Shown here: positions 6,583 through 13,778 of the stretch, piece by piece | Layout of the letters: every line of letters begins with the position of its first letter | Numbering within the stretch: position 1 is the first letter of the stretch | Assembly: GCA_038246345.1 (NCBI GenBank) | Contig: JBBRWA010000127.1 | Coordinates: 1-15,489, forward strand | From: M3007 sp038246345 | Lineage (GTDB): Bacteria > Bacteroidota > Bacteroidia > Chitinophagales > Saprospiraceae | DNA: 15,489 nt | Reading direction: 5' to 3' | Made by a program: the position numbers and the translations under genes | Notes under the pieces: generated by a model | What the model was told of the DNA's origin: nothing | Database searches by the model: none | Seen by the model: the letters and a program-made list of their open reading frames with translations, nothing else

Positions 6583-6694
6583 ACTCATCACTCATCACTC
6601 ATAACTCATAACTCATAACTTATCACTCATAACTCATCACTCATAACTCATCACTCATCACTCATAACTCATCACTCATCGCTCATCGCTCATT
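6583..6694 (+). repeat. Sixteen-copy 7-bp tandem repeat abutting a start codon (right arm)
   Basis: Sixteen uninterrupted heptamers of ACTCAT(C/A), with single variants ACTTATC, GCTCATC and GCTCATT, fill exactly 112 bases. The last base, 6694, is immediately followed by the ATG at 6695. The repeat replaces any ribosome-binding site. Read on the other strand it is the same unit as the six-copy array at 6436-6477, so the transcript could fold into a long stem. Confidence 0.95.
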
Positions 6695-7183
6695 ATGGAA
6701 GAGATAGACCTGGTTCTTGATTTTTTGAAAAAAATTGGGATCGACTCTGAGCGCAGGGCGATTACGGAAACGACCTTTTTGCCTGGTATCAAAATAGAAG
6801 CGGGCAGGCTGGTTGTTGACGTGGAGAAATTGGCCTACCCCGGCGATTTGTTGCACGAGGCGGGCCACATTGCCGTCACACCTGGTGAGGGCCGCTTGCA
6901 CATGTTCGATGACGTAAAAAACGATTCGCTGGCCACATCGCTGGAAATCGTGGCCATCCTCTGGTCGTTCGCTGCGCTTCGATACCTGAACTTGCCGACC
7001 GCGTTTGTATTTCATGAAGGCGGGTACAAGGGTCAGTCGCAATGGTTTATAGAGCACTTTGAATCAGGTAGTTACATAGGATTGCCCCTTCTGCAGTGGA
7101 TGGGAATGACATTTGATGAAAAAAAAGCGGCGGAACAAAATGTCCCGCCGTTCCCTGTTATGTTGAAATGGCTGCGTGATTAG
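6695..7183 (+). CDS. HEAGH-motif putative zinc-binding protein, function unknown
   Basis: A 162-residue protein without signal peptide. The only clear motif is H54-E-A-G-H58 in PGDLLHEAGHIAV, the HExxH arrangement of gluzincin-type metallopeptidases. The preceding segment FLPGIKIEAGRLVVD and the following DSLATSLEIVAILWSFAAL give a compact alpha/beta plus helix layout. A possible third ligand could be one of the acidic residues in the helix after the motif or the later HEGGY, but this cannot be decided by eye. I do not recognise a characterised family; small HEAGH proteins of this kind occur in Bacteroidota. The ATG at 6695 directly follows the heptamer array, so initiation is probably SD-independent. 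It is convergent with the first collar gene, 12 bases between stops. Confidence 0.75.
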   Translation: MEEIDLVLDFLKKIGIDSERRAITETTFLPGIKIEAGRLVVDVEKLAYPGDLLHEAGHIAVTPGEGRLHMFDDVKNDSLATSLEIVAILWSFAALRYLNLPTAFVFHEGGYKGQSQWFIEHFESGSYIGLPLLQWMGMTFDEKKAAEQNVPPFPVMLKWLRD

Positions 7184-7195
7184 CGCAACTATTTT

Positions 7196-7726
7196 TTAGT
7201 TACGGGCAGGAAAAACCCCTTGCATACAAATCACAAAATTCATACAAAGCCCCGGTTGAACCAAACTGAATGGCGCAGCCGATCCTGTTGCCTGGGTCGT
7301 GATTGTGCCCGCAGCGAGCGCGCCATTGCCGGGAGGAGCAGCGTACAAATCCGGACCAACATTGCTGGGAACATTACCTACCGCCTGTTCAGAAGACGCA
7401 CTGCTTGTACTTGCGCCGACAGTCGCGGCAACCGCGTGTGTGTGCGATGGCATGGTTGACATTGTCATCGTGGTATTTTCTGTTCCGAATACCGCTCCAA
7501 GCACGATTGAGGGCAACCCCGGCCCCTGACCCGTGCCGACAGCTACCCTTCCGCGCAAATCGGGGAGGGCAAAAGTTTGTGTGCCGTTACCGCCGTAGGT
7601 CGTGCCAATGAGGGAAAAAAGTGCCGTATTTTGGGCAATGGGTATTATTTGTCCTGCGCAAAAATTCCAAGATTTTGGCGCGAAATTGCCGGCAAACATC
7701 GTAATAGTAGCTATTGTACCTTCCAT
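7196..7726 (-). CDS. Phage tail collar-domain protein, paralogue 1 (microcystin-dependent-protein-like)
   Basis: A 176-residue protein. Residues 1-60 are the phage tail collar domain, with MFAGNFAPKSWNFCAGQ, LIGTTYGGNG and FALPDLRGRVAVGTGQGPG. The H-x-H motif follows in MPSHTHAV (about residues 93-97), a metal-binding signature in phage tail-tip proteins. An Ala/Ser/Gly-rich variable stretch leads to the C-terminal FVICMQGVFPARN. In phages this domain is in the distal tail fibre. Free-standing copies like this one are called microcystin-dependent-protein-like and their role is not established. There is no signal peptide. It is last in a run of three collar genes, 30 bases after paralogue 2, and ends convergent to the HEAGH gene without an obvious terminator. 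Confidence 0.88.
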   Translation of the reverse strand: MEGTIATITMFAGNFAPKSWNFCAGQIIPIAQNTALFSLIGTTYGGNGTQTFALPDLRGRVAVGTGQGPGLPSIVLGAVFGTENTTMTMSTMPSHTHAVAATVGASTSSASSEQAVGNVPSNVGPDLYAAPPGNGALAAGTITTQATGSAAPFSLVQPGLCMNFVICMQGVFPARN

Positions 7727-7756
7727 AGTAAAAAAGATTTTTTTGAAAAAAATGGG

Positions 7757-8290
7757 TTAATTTCTGCTTGGAAAAATACCATACTGACAAATGATGATAT
7801 TTAAGGCAAGATAAGGCTGTTGGATATTTACCGGCTGTGAAGCTCCCGCAGGGGCTATCGTTGCAGTAACCCCGCCGAGGGAACCCTGAGCCTGTGCACC
7901 AGCTGCGAAATGGTTTGTGCCGCCAGCGCCGTAAATCATTGTCGGTGGCTCATCTGTGTTCCCAGGGCTGGATGTGCTGGCTGCCGTAATTGTACCCGTA
8001 TGCGTATGTGGTGGCAGGTTGTTACATGTCAGTGTGACTGTTTCACTACCTGTTACCGCACCGAGTGCTCGGTTTGTCAAGCCATTTCCTTGTCCTGTGC
8101 CTACTGCCGAGCGCCCCCTAAAATCCGGTAGCGCAAAGGTGGTTCTCCCATCGCCCCCGAAAGTAGTGCCAAGGAGCGAAAAAAGTGCCTGGTTTTGATT
8201 GATACCAACGAGTTGACCCATGCATAACGCCCAGTTTTTTGGCGCGAAATCACCGGCAAACATCGTAATTGTGGCCATTGTACCTTCCAT
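7757..8290 (-). CDS. Phage tail collar-domain protein, paralogue 2
   Basis: A 177-residue member of the same family. It opens MEGTMATITMFAGDFAPKNW, has the collar core LLGTTFGGDG and FALPDFRGRSAVGTGQG, and the H-x-H motif in LPPHTHTG. Its variable part (residues about 105-150) differs in sequence from the neighbours: SSPGNTDEPPTMIYGAGG, then HFAAGAQAQGSLGG. The end is NIIICQYGIFPSRN. The start is shared with its paralogues, and the gene lies 50 bases after paralogue 3. The pattern of constant ends and a changeable centre suggests paralogues with different binding specificities, an inference from comparison within this window. Confidence 0.88.
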   Translation of the reverse strand: MEGTMATITMFAGDFAPKNWALCMGQLVGINQNQALFSLLGTTFGGDGRTTFALPDFRGRSAVGTGQGNGLTNRALGAVTGSETVTLTCNNLPPHTHTGTITAASTSSPGNTDEPPTMIYGAGGTNHFAAGAQAQGSLGGVTATIAPAGASQPVNIQQPYLALNIIICQYGIFPSRN

Positions 8291-8340
8291 AATGATAAAA
8301 TTTTTTCGTCAAAGAGGTGAAGAAAGAGTGGGTTGAATCC

Positions 8341-8871
8341 TTAGTTGCGCGATGGAAAAATGCCGAAAAGGCAGATGACATAATTCAAACCCAACGACGG
8401 CATTCCCAGGTTAGTAGGTGCTGATCCTCCTGCTGGCTGAAGAGAAGCAGTTACCCCTCCCAAATGCTCATTGTTGTTGACCGGCGCATAAAAATTGGTG
8501 GCCGTGGTTGCTGGAGCGTTGCCATTGGGGGAGTTGGTTGTGGCACTTGCCGAACTGGCAGGAACAGTCGCCGAGGCGCCATGGGTATGCGAAGCCAACT
8601 GATTTGAATTTAAGGTAACCGAATAAGAGCCACCTTGCTGGCCTAAAACATAGTTGGATCCGCCCGGAGCTTGTCCAGTACCGATGGGGATGCGCCCCCT
8701 CAAATCAGGCAGGCCAAACGTTTGTTGGCCGTCACCCCCGTACGTGGTTCCAAGCAACGCGTAAAGTGCTGAGTTTTCATCGATCGATTGTAATTGACCC
8801 TGGCAAAAGGCCCAGTTCTGAGGCGCAAAAGTGCCTGCGAAAATAGTAATTACCGCCATTGTTCCTTCCAT
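8341..8871 (-). CDS. Phage tail collar-domain protein, paralogue 3
   Basis: A 176-residue collar-domain protein, first of the left-hand group of three. Seen: ITIFAGTFAPQNWAFCQGQ, LLGTTYGGDGQQTFGLPD, RGRIPIGTGQAPG, the H-x-H motif in LASHTHGA, a Ser/Thr/Asn/Ala-rich centre, then LNYVICLFGIFPSRN. Upstream on its strand lie about 160 bases of A/T-rich DNA before a MITE-like element. A weak -7 candidate TATAATTG (minus strand, 8927-8920) has a TTG 22 bases further up, longer than the usual 19. The group may therefore have its own promoter instead of being read from the enzyme cassette. Confidence 0.88.
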   Translation of the reverse strand: MEGTMAVITIFAGTFAPQNWAFCQGQLQSIDENSALYALLGTTYGGDGQQTFGLPDLRGRIPIGTGQAPGGSNYVLGQQGGSYSVTLNSNQLASHTHGASATVPASSASATTNSPNGNAPATTATNFYAPVNNNEHLGGVTASLQPAGGSAPTNLGMPSLGLNYVICLFGIFPSRN

Positions 8872-9003
8872 AATTGTTTCATTTTAAGTTTAAAAATTTA
8901 TGGTTTTACTTATTGGCTGCAATTATAATGCGTTTTTTTTAATATACCGCAAAAAAGTAATTTTTTTATGGCTACAATAACCTGTTATTGATAGGTACAT
9001 CAG

Positions 9004-9024
9004 GACGCTCTTTTGCTGAGCGTC
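9004..9024. repeat. Short perfect hairpin beside the MITE-like element
   Basis: GACGCTC (9004-9010) and GAGCGTC (9018-9024) pair perfectly around a 7-base loop. There is no T-run on either strand. It lies seven bases from the end of the MITE-like element and about 220 bases downstream of the hydroxylase-sulfotransferase stop codon. Confidence 0.6.
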
Positions 9025-9030
9025 ACGCAC

Positions 9031-9194
9031 AGAGGCCGTCTCATAAGCCAGAAAAGCGATGGATGACAAGTAATCAATCCGGGCGAAATCTTGAGCAAAA
9101 CACAAAGTTGACAACTTTGCGACCTGCCCAAGCCAACGAATATTCGGCACGAATAAATCGATTTTTTGCCAAGCGTACTTATGAGACAGCCTCT
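9031..9194. mobile_element. MITE-like element, 164 bp, with 17-bp terminal inverted repeats
   Basis: AGAGGCCGTCTCATAAG (9031-9047) and CTTATGAGACAGCCTCT (9178-9194) are inverted copies with one mismatch. They resemble insertion-sequence ends of the GAGGCTGTCTCA type known from IS1182-like elements; this is from memory, not a search. The interior has no transposase and contains the palindrome CAAAGTTG-A-CAACTTTG (9103-9119). No clear target duplication flanks it. It is probably a non-autonomous or internally deleted element inserted between the enzyme cassette and the left-hand collar genes. Confidence 0.6.
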
Positions 9195-9243
9195 CCCCAT
9201 GCCCGGAGGCGAAATGGCCTTAGCCGATCGTAATGGTGAACGG

Positions 9244-10932
9244 TCACCTAGAATTTTGTGCTTCCGTTCGCATGGCCTCCAACACCGCGTACCACCTCAG
9301 GGCAGGCTCCAAAGAAACCGGCGGGTGCGGTGCATCCTCCTCCGGCGTGAAGTGCTCGCTTGGCCTTTTGGCACTGAACAAGCTGCGCTTTTCCATAGCG
9401 CGGTGTTCTTCTTCCGAAAAACGAATGCCCGTTGCCTGCTCCAGTTTTTGCAACATACCCATCGGCCCTTCGGCATAGTTCAGCAAAACGGTATTCGTAT
9501 CCGTGCGGGCAATATCCGCAAAACTGCCTAAGATCAACTCCAGCAGTTTTGAAAAATAACCGTCCATATCATAAGCCTCAAAGGCTTCCATCGGAATTCC
9601 GGTTACAGCGGGTTCCAGGGTATCGCGCAGGGATTGAATACCCCGAATTTTCTGCTGGGAGCGCAGTACTTCGCTGGGATTTCGATACAGCAATAGAATA
9701 GGGGTAGTCGGGAATAATCGCCGGATGGCCGCATAAAAAAATACATGCCAGCAGTCTGTTTTGACGAATAAATGCTGTTCCCTACCTGTTCTTTTTCGCC
9801 CCATAAAGCGTAGCGCAGCAGCAAAGGCACCTGCTGCAAAATCCTCCCCAACGGTAGCCTCCCGATACGGCAGGCGCAGCAACTCATCAAAAAGCGGTAC
9901 TTCCGACAATACGATGTTGTGCGGGTCAATACTGAGTATTTGCGACAGCAGGGTGGAGCCGCAGCGTGAAACATGAAAGATAAAGGCATCGGGCGGCACA
10001 CAATCGACCTTTAAGGCTTCGGAAACTAGGAATTCTACGTCGCTGCAAGCAGCGATTGGATGTTTATTCGCCGGTAATTTTTTTATTTGCCCAAGCGTTT
10101 CATGAAAAAATGGCGCGGTAAAGGAAATGCCGCCCAGATGTTGCCACTGACAACGCCATTCATTTTCTATTTCAATCAATCCGGTCGGCACCCAATCACA
10201 GGAATCCGGTTGTGGGGTATTGCCGGAAGGTGCCTTGCGCACGTTGGATAAGGAGGCTTCCAGTTGGGCAATAAGGGAACGCGCGGCATCGCTGTCTATG
10301 AGCTTCAGGTGTTCGATCATGGCGGCTTTGGTGGCCGGATCGTGCTCCTTTTGTTTTTTTTCCAGTTCAAAATCGTAACCTGCCGACCCAAACAAAGCAT
10401 CGGATGCTTCATTCCGAAGGCCATCAATCACTAAATGGATTCGCCGCACCGAGCCTTCGTGCCTGACGCTGTGCGGCAAATCGAAATTCGCATACCAGCA
10501 CTGTCCGGCTCCCATATTCAGGTTGCAGCCGTCTACTGTAAATTGAACTTTTTCATCGGTCGTGATGGGGATGTGCAGGCGGAAACAGCCGTGTGGGTAA
10601 CCCAAACCGGCATCGCGGTGCGCGCGAATAACACTCCCGGGCGCGAGTGCAAGTAATCGGACGGTTTCTTTTTCAAAAGGGAAGGAAGCGAGTATTTCCC
10701 GAAAATAGGGGCAATCGCCCAGCAGGGAGGTGTCCTCAAATGCATGGCTGACGCTCGCCTTGATATCCTGGGCTTCGCCGCTGGCCGAGCGCAGCGATAT
10801 GCCCGTCCAGTTTCCGTCGTAATCGTTTTTATTGAAATGATCAACCCATTGCCGGGCTTCGCAGGCGGCCAGATCGGCGCTCAGCAGTGCAAGATCAAAT
10901 TGAAGCGGGAGTTTGAAAAAACGGTTGTCCAT
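9244..10932 (-). CDS. Asp/Asn beta-hydroxylase-like domain fused to a sulfotransferase domain
   Basis: From the ATG at 10932 the product has 562 residues. A TTG at 10983 would overlap the upstream gene and adds no conserved sequence. Residues about 1-175 match the aspartyl/asparaginyl beta-hydroxylase fold: LPLQFDLALL at the start, APGSVIRAHRDAGLGY with H105-x-D107, HIPITTD, then DLPHSVRHEG with H154 and the RRIHLVIDG strand with Arg163/164 for 2-oxoglutarate. Residues about 310-560 are a sulfotransferase: the PAPS 5'-phosphosulfate loop FIFHVSRCGSTLL (317-329) and the 3'-phosphate motif LYRNPSEVLRSQ (415-426). The hydroxylase half should insert a hydroxyl using Fe2+ and 2-oxoglutarate; the other half should transfer sulfate to an acceptor. 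No signal peptide. It is last in a three-gene cassette, 28 bases after the methyltransferase. The substrate is unknown. Confidence 0.85.
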   Translation of the reverse strand: MDNRFFKLPLQFDLALLSADLAACEARQWVDHFNKNDYDGNWTGISLRSASGEAQDIKASVSHAFEDTSLLGDCPYFREILASFPFEKETVRLLALAPGSVIRAHRDAGLGYPHGCFRLHIPITTDEKVQFTVDGCNLNMGAGQCWYANFDLPHSVRHEGSVRRIHLVIDGLRNEASDALFGSAGYDFELEKKQKEHDPATKAAMIEHLKLIDSDAARSLIAQLEASLSNVRKAPSGNTPQPDSCDWVPTGLIEIENEWRCQWQHLGGISFTAPFFHETLGQIKKLPANKHPIAACSDVEFLVSEALKVDCVPPDAFIFHVSRCGSTLLSQILSIDPHNIVLSEVPLFDELLRLPYREATVGEDFAAGAFAAALRFMGRKRTGREQHLFVKTDCWHVFFYAAIRRLFPTTPILLLYRNPSEVLRSQQKIRGIQSLRDTLEPAVTGIPMEAFEAYDMDGYFSKLLELILGSFADIARTDTNTVLLNYAEGPMGMLQKLEQATGIRFSEEEHRAMEKRSLFSAKRPSEHFTPEEDAPHPPVSLEPALRWYAVLEAMRTEAQNSR

Positions 10933-10960
10933 GGTATTGATTTGCCTGAAGCAGCGCGTT

Positions 10961-11983
10961 TTATGCCAAAAGCGTGTATTCAAATCCGGGATTGGCTCCT
11001 AAACGGTACTGAAACCGTACCTGATGATCCTGCAGGTTTTCAACGTCAAATTTATCGATTTTTTTACTCAGTGTCAGTCCACTTTCCCGATACCGGATGA
11101 TTTCCTGATCGAATACCTGAATCTCGGTGTACAGGTTTAATTGCGGAAAATCCTTTAATTGCGCAGCAGAGAGTTCAACATCGATCGGCGGATACCCGGA
11201 TGGGCCCGGCGAGACAGCATGCTGATCCAGTTCCAGCAGCATTTTTAAAGGTTGCTTATAGCATTGAGGTGGGATTGGCTCCCCAAGGATTGTAGACATT
11301 TCTTTCCCCGGATTGGACAGGCCCGCCCACACCGAAATCTTTTGGGGAATTAGATGGCCACCCGGTGCGATAAAACGCGACAAATGGTGTGTAATGGCCA
11401 CTTGTGGCTCTTTATCCAGCGCTGCCTGCATGGTTTCAGACAATACAATATTAATAGGTTGTATAGCATCCGGTTGGTAAGAGCAGGCATCCACCAGATG
11501 AATGGCGCGGATATAGGGGTTCAGCCCAAAAGCGTCTATGGTTTTTTGCACCATTTGGTACGACTCGGGCTGAATTTCCAGAAAAGTAAATTGAATTGCT
11601 TCCGGGCCGAAAACGCTTGTCAGTGGAAGTGCGAGGGTGGCGAAGGGCCCTGTTCCGGCATATAAAAGATGGACGGGCTGCTGCGGCTGTTCTTTTTTTA
11701 TGGCGCATACGGCACCATACAGCCCCCTGATGAACCGGTAGGTCCGCATGTAATCTTTGATACATTCGGCGGCTACAATCGGGCCGATTGCCTTCCCGCT
11801 TGGCAGCATGATGGCATCGTTCTCCCGAATTTCCGGCATTTCCAAACGGGTAATTTGGCACAGCAGATCATAATATTCGCGGGAGGCGCGGAAGAGTTCG
11901 CCGTTCCCGGCGTTTTCTTTCAGGAATATACTGGAGCAGCGATCCAGGGTTTGTTTGAAGGACGGTACAATTTCATCGGTCAT
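10961..11983 (-). CDS. PRMT-like class I SAM-dependent methyltransferase
   Basis: A 340-residue protein. The SAM-binding motif I is LYAGTGPFATL (107-117), followed by an acidic residue at the end of the next strand (E136 in FLEIQPES). A segment LSETMQAALDKEP carries E183 and E192, eight residues apart. This is the exact spacing of the 'double-E' substrate loop of protein arginine methyltransferases. PGGHLIPQ (207-214) follows and leads to a C-terminal beta-rich half, again PRMT-like. An unrelated small-molecule O- or N-methyltransferase is still possible, since the PRMT THW loop is not seen. The ATG at 11983 has an AGGA just upstream and lies 6 bases after the preceding stop, so the two are translationally coupled. 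It is the middle gene of the cassette. Confidence 0.78.
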   Translation of the reverse strand: MTDEIVPSFKQTLDRCSSIFLKENAGNGELFRASREYYDLLCQITRLEMPEIRENDAIMLPSGKAIGPIVAAECIKDYMRTYRFIRGLYGAVCAIKKEQPQQPVHLLYAGTGPFATLALPLTSVFGPEAIQFTFLEIQPESYQMVQKTIDAFGLNPYIRAIHLVDACSYQPDAIQPINIVLSETMQAALDKEPQVAITHHLSRFIAPGGHLIPQKISVWAGLSNPGKEMSTILGEPIPPQCYKQPLKMLLELDQHAVSPGPSGYPPIDVELSAAQLKDFPQLNLYTEIQVFDQEIIRYRESGLTLSKKIDKFDVENLQDHQVRFQYRLGANPGFEYTLLA

Positions 11984-11989
11984 TCCTGC

Positions 11990-12568
11990 TTAGGCGATTT
12001 CGGCTTCAACACACTTGCAACGGTGTTCCATAAAACACAGTTGCTCGGGAAACCCGTACACTTGCAGGAGTTGCCGACCTTGTTTGCGGGCCAGTGCATT
12101 TAAGGCATCCACCTTGGCCGATATCATCGACGCCGGATGATCCACCCAAACGTCATAACCGGCGCGAAGTGCCGCGCTGCAAATGTCCGTTACGTCACCG
12201 CCGAGGGTAACCATAACCACATCCGCAAATTTTGGATGTCCGAGTACTGTTTCCCAGTGCTTAAAGCGGTGGGTATTGGAGAGCTGCAGCTTGGCAGCAA
12301 GGTCTGCATTGTTTTTTGCGTCGGCATCGGCCAGGGCAATGATGCTGAAATCTTCTGGATGGCGCAAAGCGTATTTGCCGTAGCACCTCCCCCTAAACCC
12401 GGCACCGACCAGGATGGCCTGGGTGCGGCCTTTTTTGCCGAGTATTTTTGATTTTTCAAACGCCGTGGCAGCTGAACGGCCACTCATGGTAGCGGGCAAA
12501 GCACCGGCTATGGAAACACCGGCCAACAAGCCTAATGCTTTAATTACTTTTCGTCGAGCGATGTGCAT
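11990..12568 (-). CDS. Stand-alone Gfo/Idh/MocA-type Rossmann domain with Tat-like leader
   Basis: A 192-residue protein, about half the usual length of a Gfo/Idh/MocA oxidoreductase. Residues 4-33 look like a twin-arginine leader (ARRKVIKALGLLAG). The dinucleotide-binding core is ILVGAGFRGRCYG (52-64) with the acidic strand end ALADAD (79-83). The substrate-binding C-terminal domain is absent, and the EKP motif that supplies the catalytic Lys is DHP (143-145, in WVDHPAS). It may bind NAD(P) without being a normal dehydrogenase, or be a degenerate gene. Against simple decay, its stop codon lies 6 bases before the next start and it is frame-intact. It lies 52 bases after collar paralogue 4 and opens the enzyme cassette. 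Confidence 0.75.
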   Translation of the reverse strand: MHIARRKVIKALGLLAGVSIAGALPATMSGRSAATAFEKSKILGKKGRTQAILVGAGFRGRCYGKYALRHPEDFSIIALADADAKNNADLAAKLQLSNTHRFKHWETVLGHPKFADVVMVTLGGDVTDICSAALRAGYDVWVDHPASMISAKVDALNALARKQGRQLLQVYGFPEQLCFMEHRCKCVEAEIA

Positions 12569-12620
12569 GGTAGAAATTGGATCGTACAGGAAACGAATGG
12601 ATCGGGATTAAAACAGGCAT

Positions 12621-13154
12621 TTAGTTCCGCGCCGGGTAAACGCCCTGCATACAAAAAATAAAATTTATGCCCAATGCTGGTTGCATGATGCTAAGCGGCT
12701 GCCCGTTGCCTTGAGATGAAGTTGTCAGGGAAGTACCGGACAGGGCGCTATTCACGGCAGCGGGTGCAGCGAACAGGTCGGAGCCCTCGGTTGCGAACAC
12801 GTTGCCGTTTGGGGTGTCGCTGCTGGCATTTAAAGTGGAAATAGCCACTGCTGGTGTTGCGGTGTGGGTGTGCGACGGCATTTGGTTCAGTAAGAGTGTC
12901 ACGGCTTCAGCGCCGCTTTGCTCGCCAATGCTCACATCAGGCAGGCCGGGGCCTTGCCCCATACCCACTGGTACCCGACTACGAAAATCTGGTAGCCCGA
13001 AAGTGGTTTGTCCGTTTCCGCCGTAGGTAGTGCCTACCAAGGAAAAAACCGCTGTGTTTTGGGCGATGGCTAGTATCTGCCCTTGGCAAAAGGCCCAACC
13101 ATTGGGTGCGAAATTGCCAGCAAAGAGGAATATTTGAGAAAGGGTGCCTTCCAT
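12621..13154 (-). CDS. Phage tail collar-domain protein, paralogue 4
   Basis: A 177-residue collar protein. The frame is open upstream to 13217, but the conserved N-terminus MEGTLSQIFLFAGNFAP starts at 13154, and the longer form would run into the upstream gene. Seen: WAFCQGQILAIAQNTAVFSL, VGTTYGGNGQTTFGLPDF, RSRVPVGMGQGPG (RSR replaces the usual RGR), the H-x-H motif in MPSHTHTA, and the end INFIFCMQGVYPARN. The variable centre includes NASSDTPNGNVFATEGSD. The gene is third of the right-hand group, 29 bases after paralogue 5, and is followed by the enzyme cassette after 52 bases. It is closest by eye to paralogue 1 (CMQGV.PARN). Confidence 0.87.
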   Translation of the reverse strand: MEGTLSQIFLFAGNFAPNGWAFCQGQILAIAQNTAVFSLVGTTYGGNGQTTFGLPDFRSRVPVGMGQGPGLPDVSIGEQSGAEAVTLLLNQMPSHTHTATPAVAISTLNASSDTPNGNVFATEGSDLFAAPAAVNSALSGTSLTTSSQGNGQPLSIMQPALGINFIFCMQGVYPARN

Positions 13155-13183
13155 AATGTTATTTGCTTTAAGGTTGAAAGGTT

Positions 13184-13717
13184 TTAGTTGCGGCTTGGGA
13201 AAATTCCGGACAGGCAAATGATAAAATTGATGCCAAGATAGGGTTGCCGAAGGTTAAAGGCTTGAGAACTGCCTGTGTTTGCCAGCGTAGCCGTTGTGCC
13301 AGCCATGGCGCCATTCAAGGCTGCGCCTGTTTTAAAGGATTGAATGCTTCCCTGGGCTAACACATTCGTATCGGCTTCATCAGAGTTGGCGGGGTTGGAA
13401 GAAACGCCGACCGTGAGCGTGCCCGTGTGGCTGTGTGCCGGCATTTGGTTGACCGTGAGTGTGGCGTTTTCAGTGCCAGACACTTGACCGAGGTTAATGT
13501 TTGACAACCCGGGGCCCTGGCCCGTACCGAGGGGCGTTCTGCCCCGGAGATCGGGCAGCGCGAAATTTGTGGCGCCATTACCGCCAAAGGTGGTGCCCAA
13601 CAATGAGAAGAGGGCCTGATTCTGGCTGATTTGGAGTAGCTGTCCGCTGCAAAAGGCCCAGCCTTGCGGCGCGAAATCTGCGGCAAACATGGTGATGGTA
13701 GCGAGTGCAGGATCCAT
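13184..13717 (-). CDS. Phage tail collar-domain protein, paralogue 5
   Basis: A 177-residue collar protein with an unusual start, MDPALATITMFAADFAPQGW, in place of MEGT. Seen: FCSGQLLQISQNQALFSLLG, FGGNG, FALPDLRGRTPLGTGQGPG, an H-x-H motif in MPAHSHTG (HSH here, HTH in the others) and the end FIICLSGIFPSRN. The variable centre reads NPANSDEADTNVLAQG and then GALNGAMAG. It is the middle gene of the right-hand group, 61 bases after paralogue 6 and 29 bases before paralogue 4. By eye it shares LRQPYLGINFIICLSGIFPSRN-type endings most with paralogues 2 and 6, so the two groups do not look like one simple block duplication. Confidence 0.87.
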   Translation of the reverse strand: MDPALATITMFAADFAPQGWAFCSGQLLQISQNQALFSLLGTTFGGNGATNFALPDLRGRTPLGTGQGPGLSNINLGQVSGTENATLTVNQMPAHSHTGTLTVGVSSNPANSDEADTNVLAQGSIQSFKTGAALNGAMAGTTATLANTGSSQAFNLRQPYLGINFIICLSGIFPSRN

Positions 13718-13778
13718 ATCTTAAGTGCTTTTTTTTAATAACAATACAACCCGTACTTTTGTCCAGGTCGATGAAAAA

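Noticed and set aside
6436..6694. Regular repeats that could suggest a CRISPR array
   Set aside because: The units are 7 bp and contiguous with no spacers; it is a short tandem repeat.
7910..8198. Long open frames antisense to the collar genes
   Set aside because: They are shadows of GC-biased codon positions in the collar genes, with Cys/Arg-rich improbable proteins and no family features.
10933..10983. Longer hydroxylase-sulfotransferase starting at TTG 10983
   Set aside because: It needs a TTG start, overlaps the methyltransferase end by 23 bases and adds no conserved residues; ATG 10932 gives the domain start.
13155..13217. Longer form of collar paralogue 4
   Set aside because: It would overlap the end of paralogue 5, and the MEGT start shared by its paralogues is at 13154.
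13754..13761. Exact TACTTTTG promoter-like element on the plus strand between collar genes
   Set aside because: It faces against all neighbouring genes and the ATG after it is closed by a stop after three codons; probably chance.
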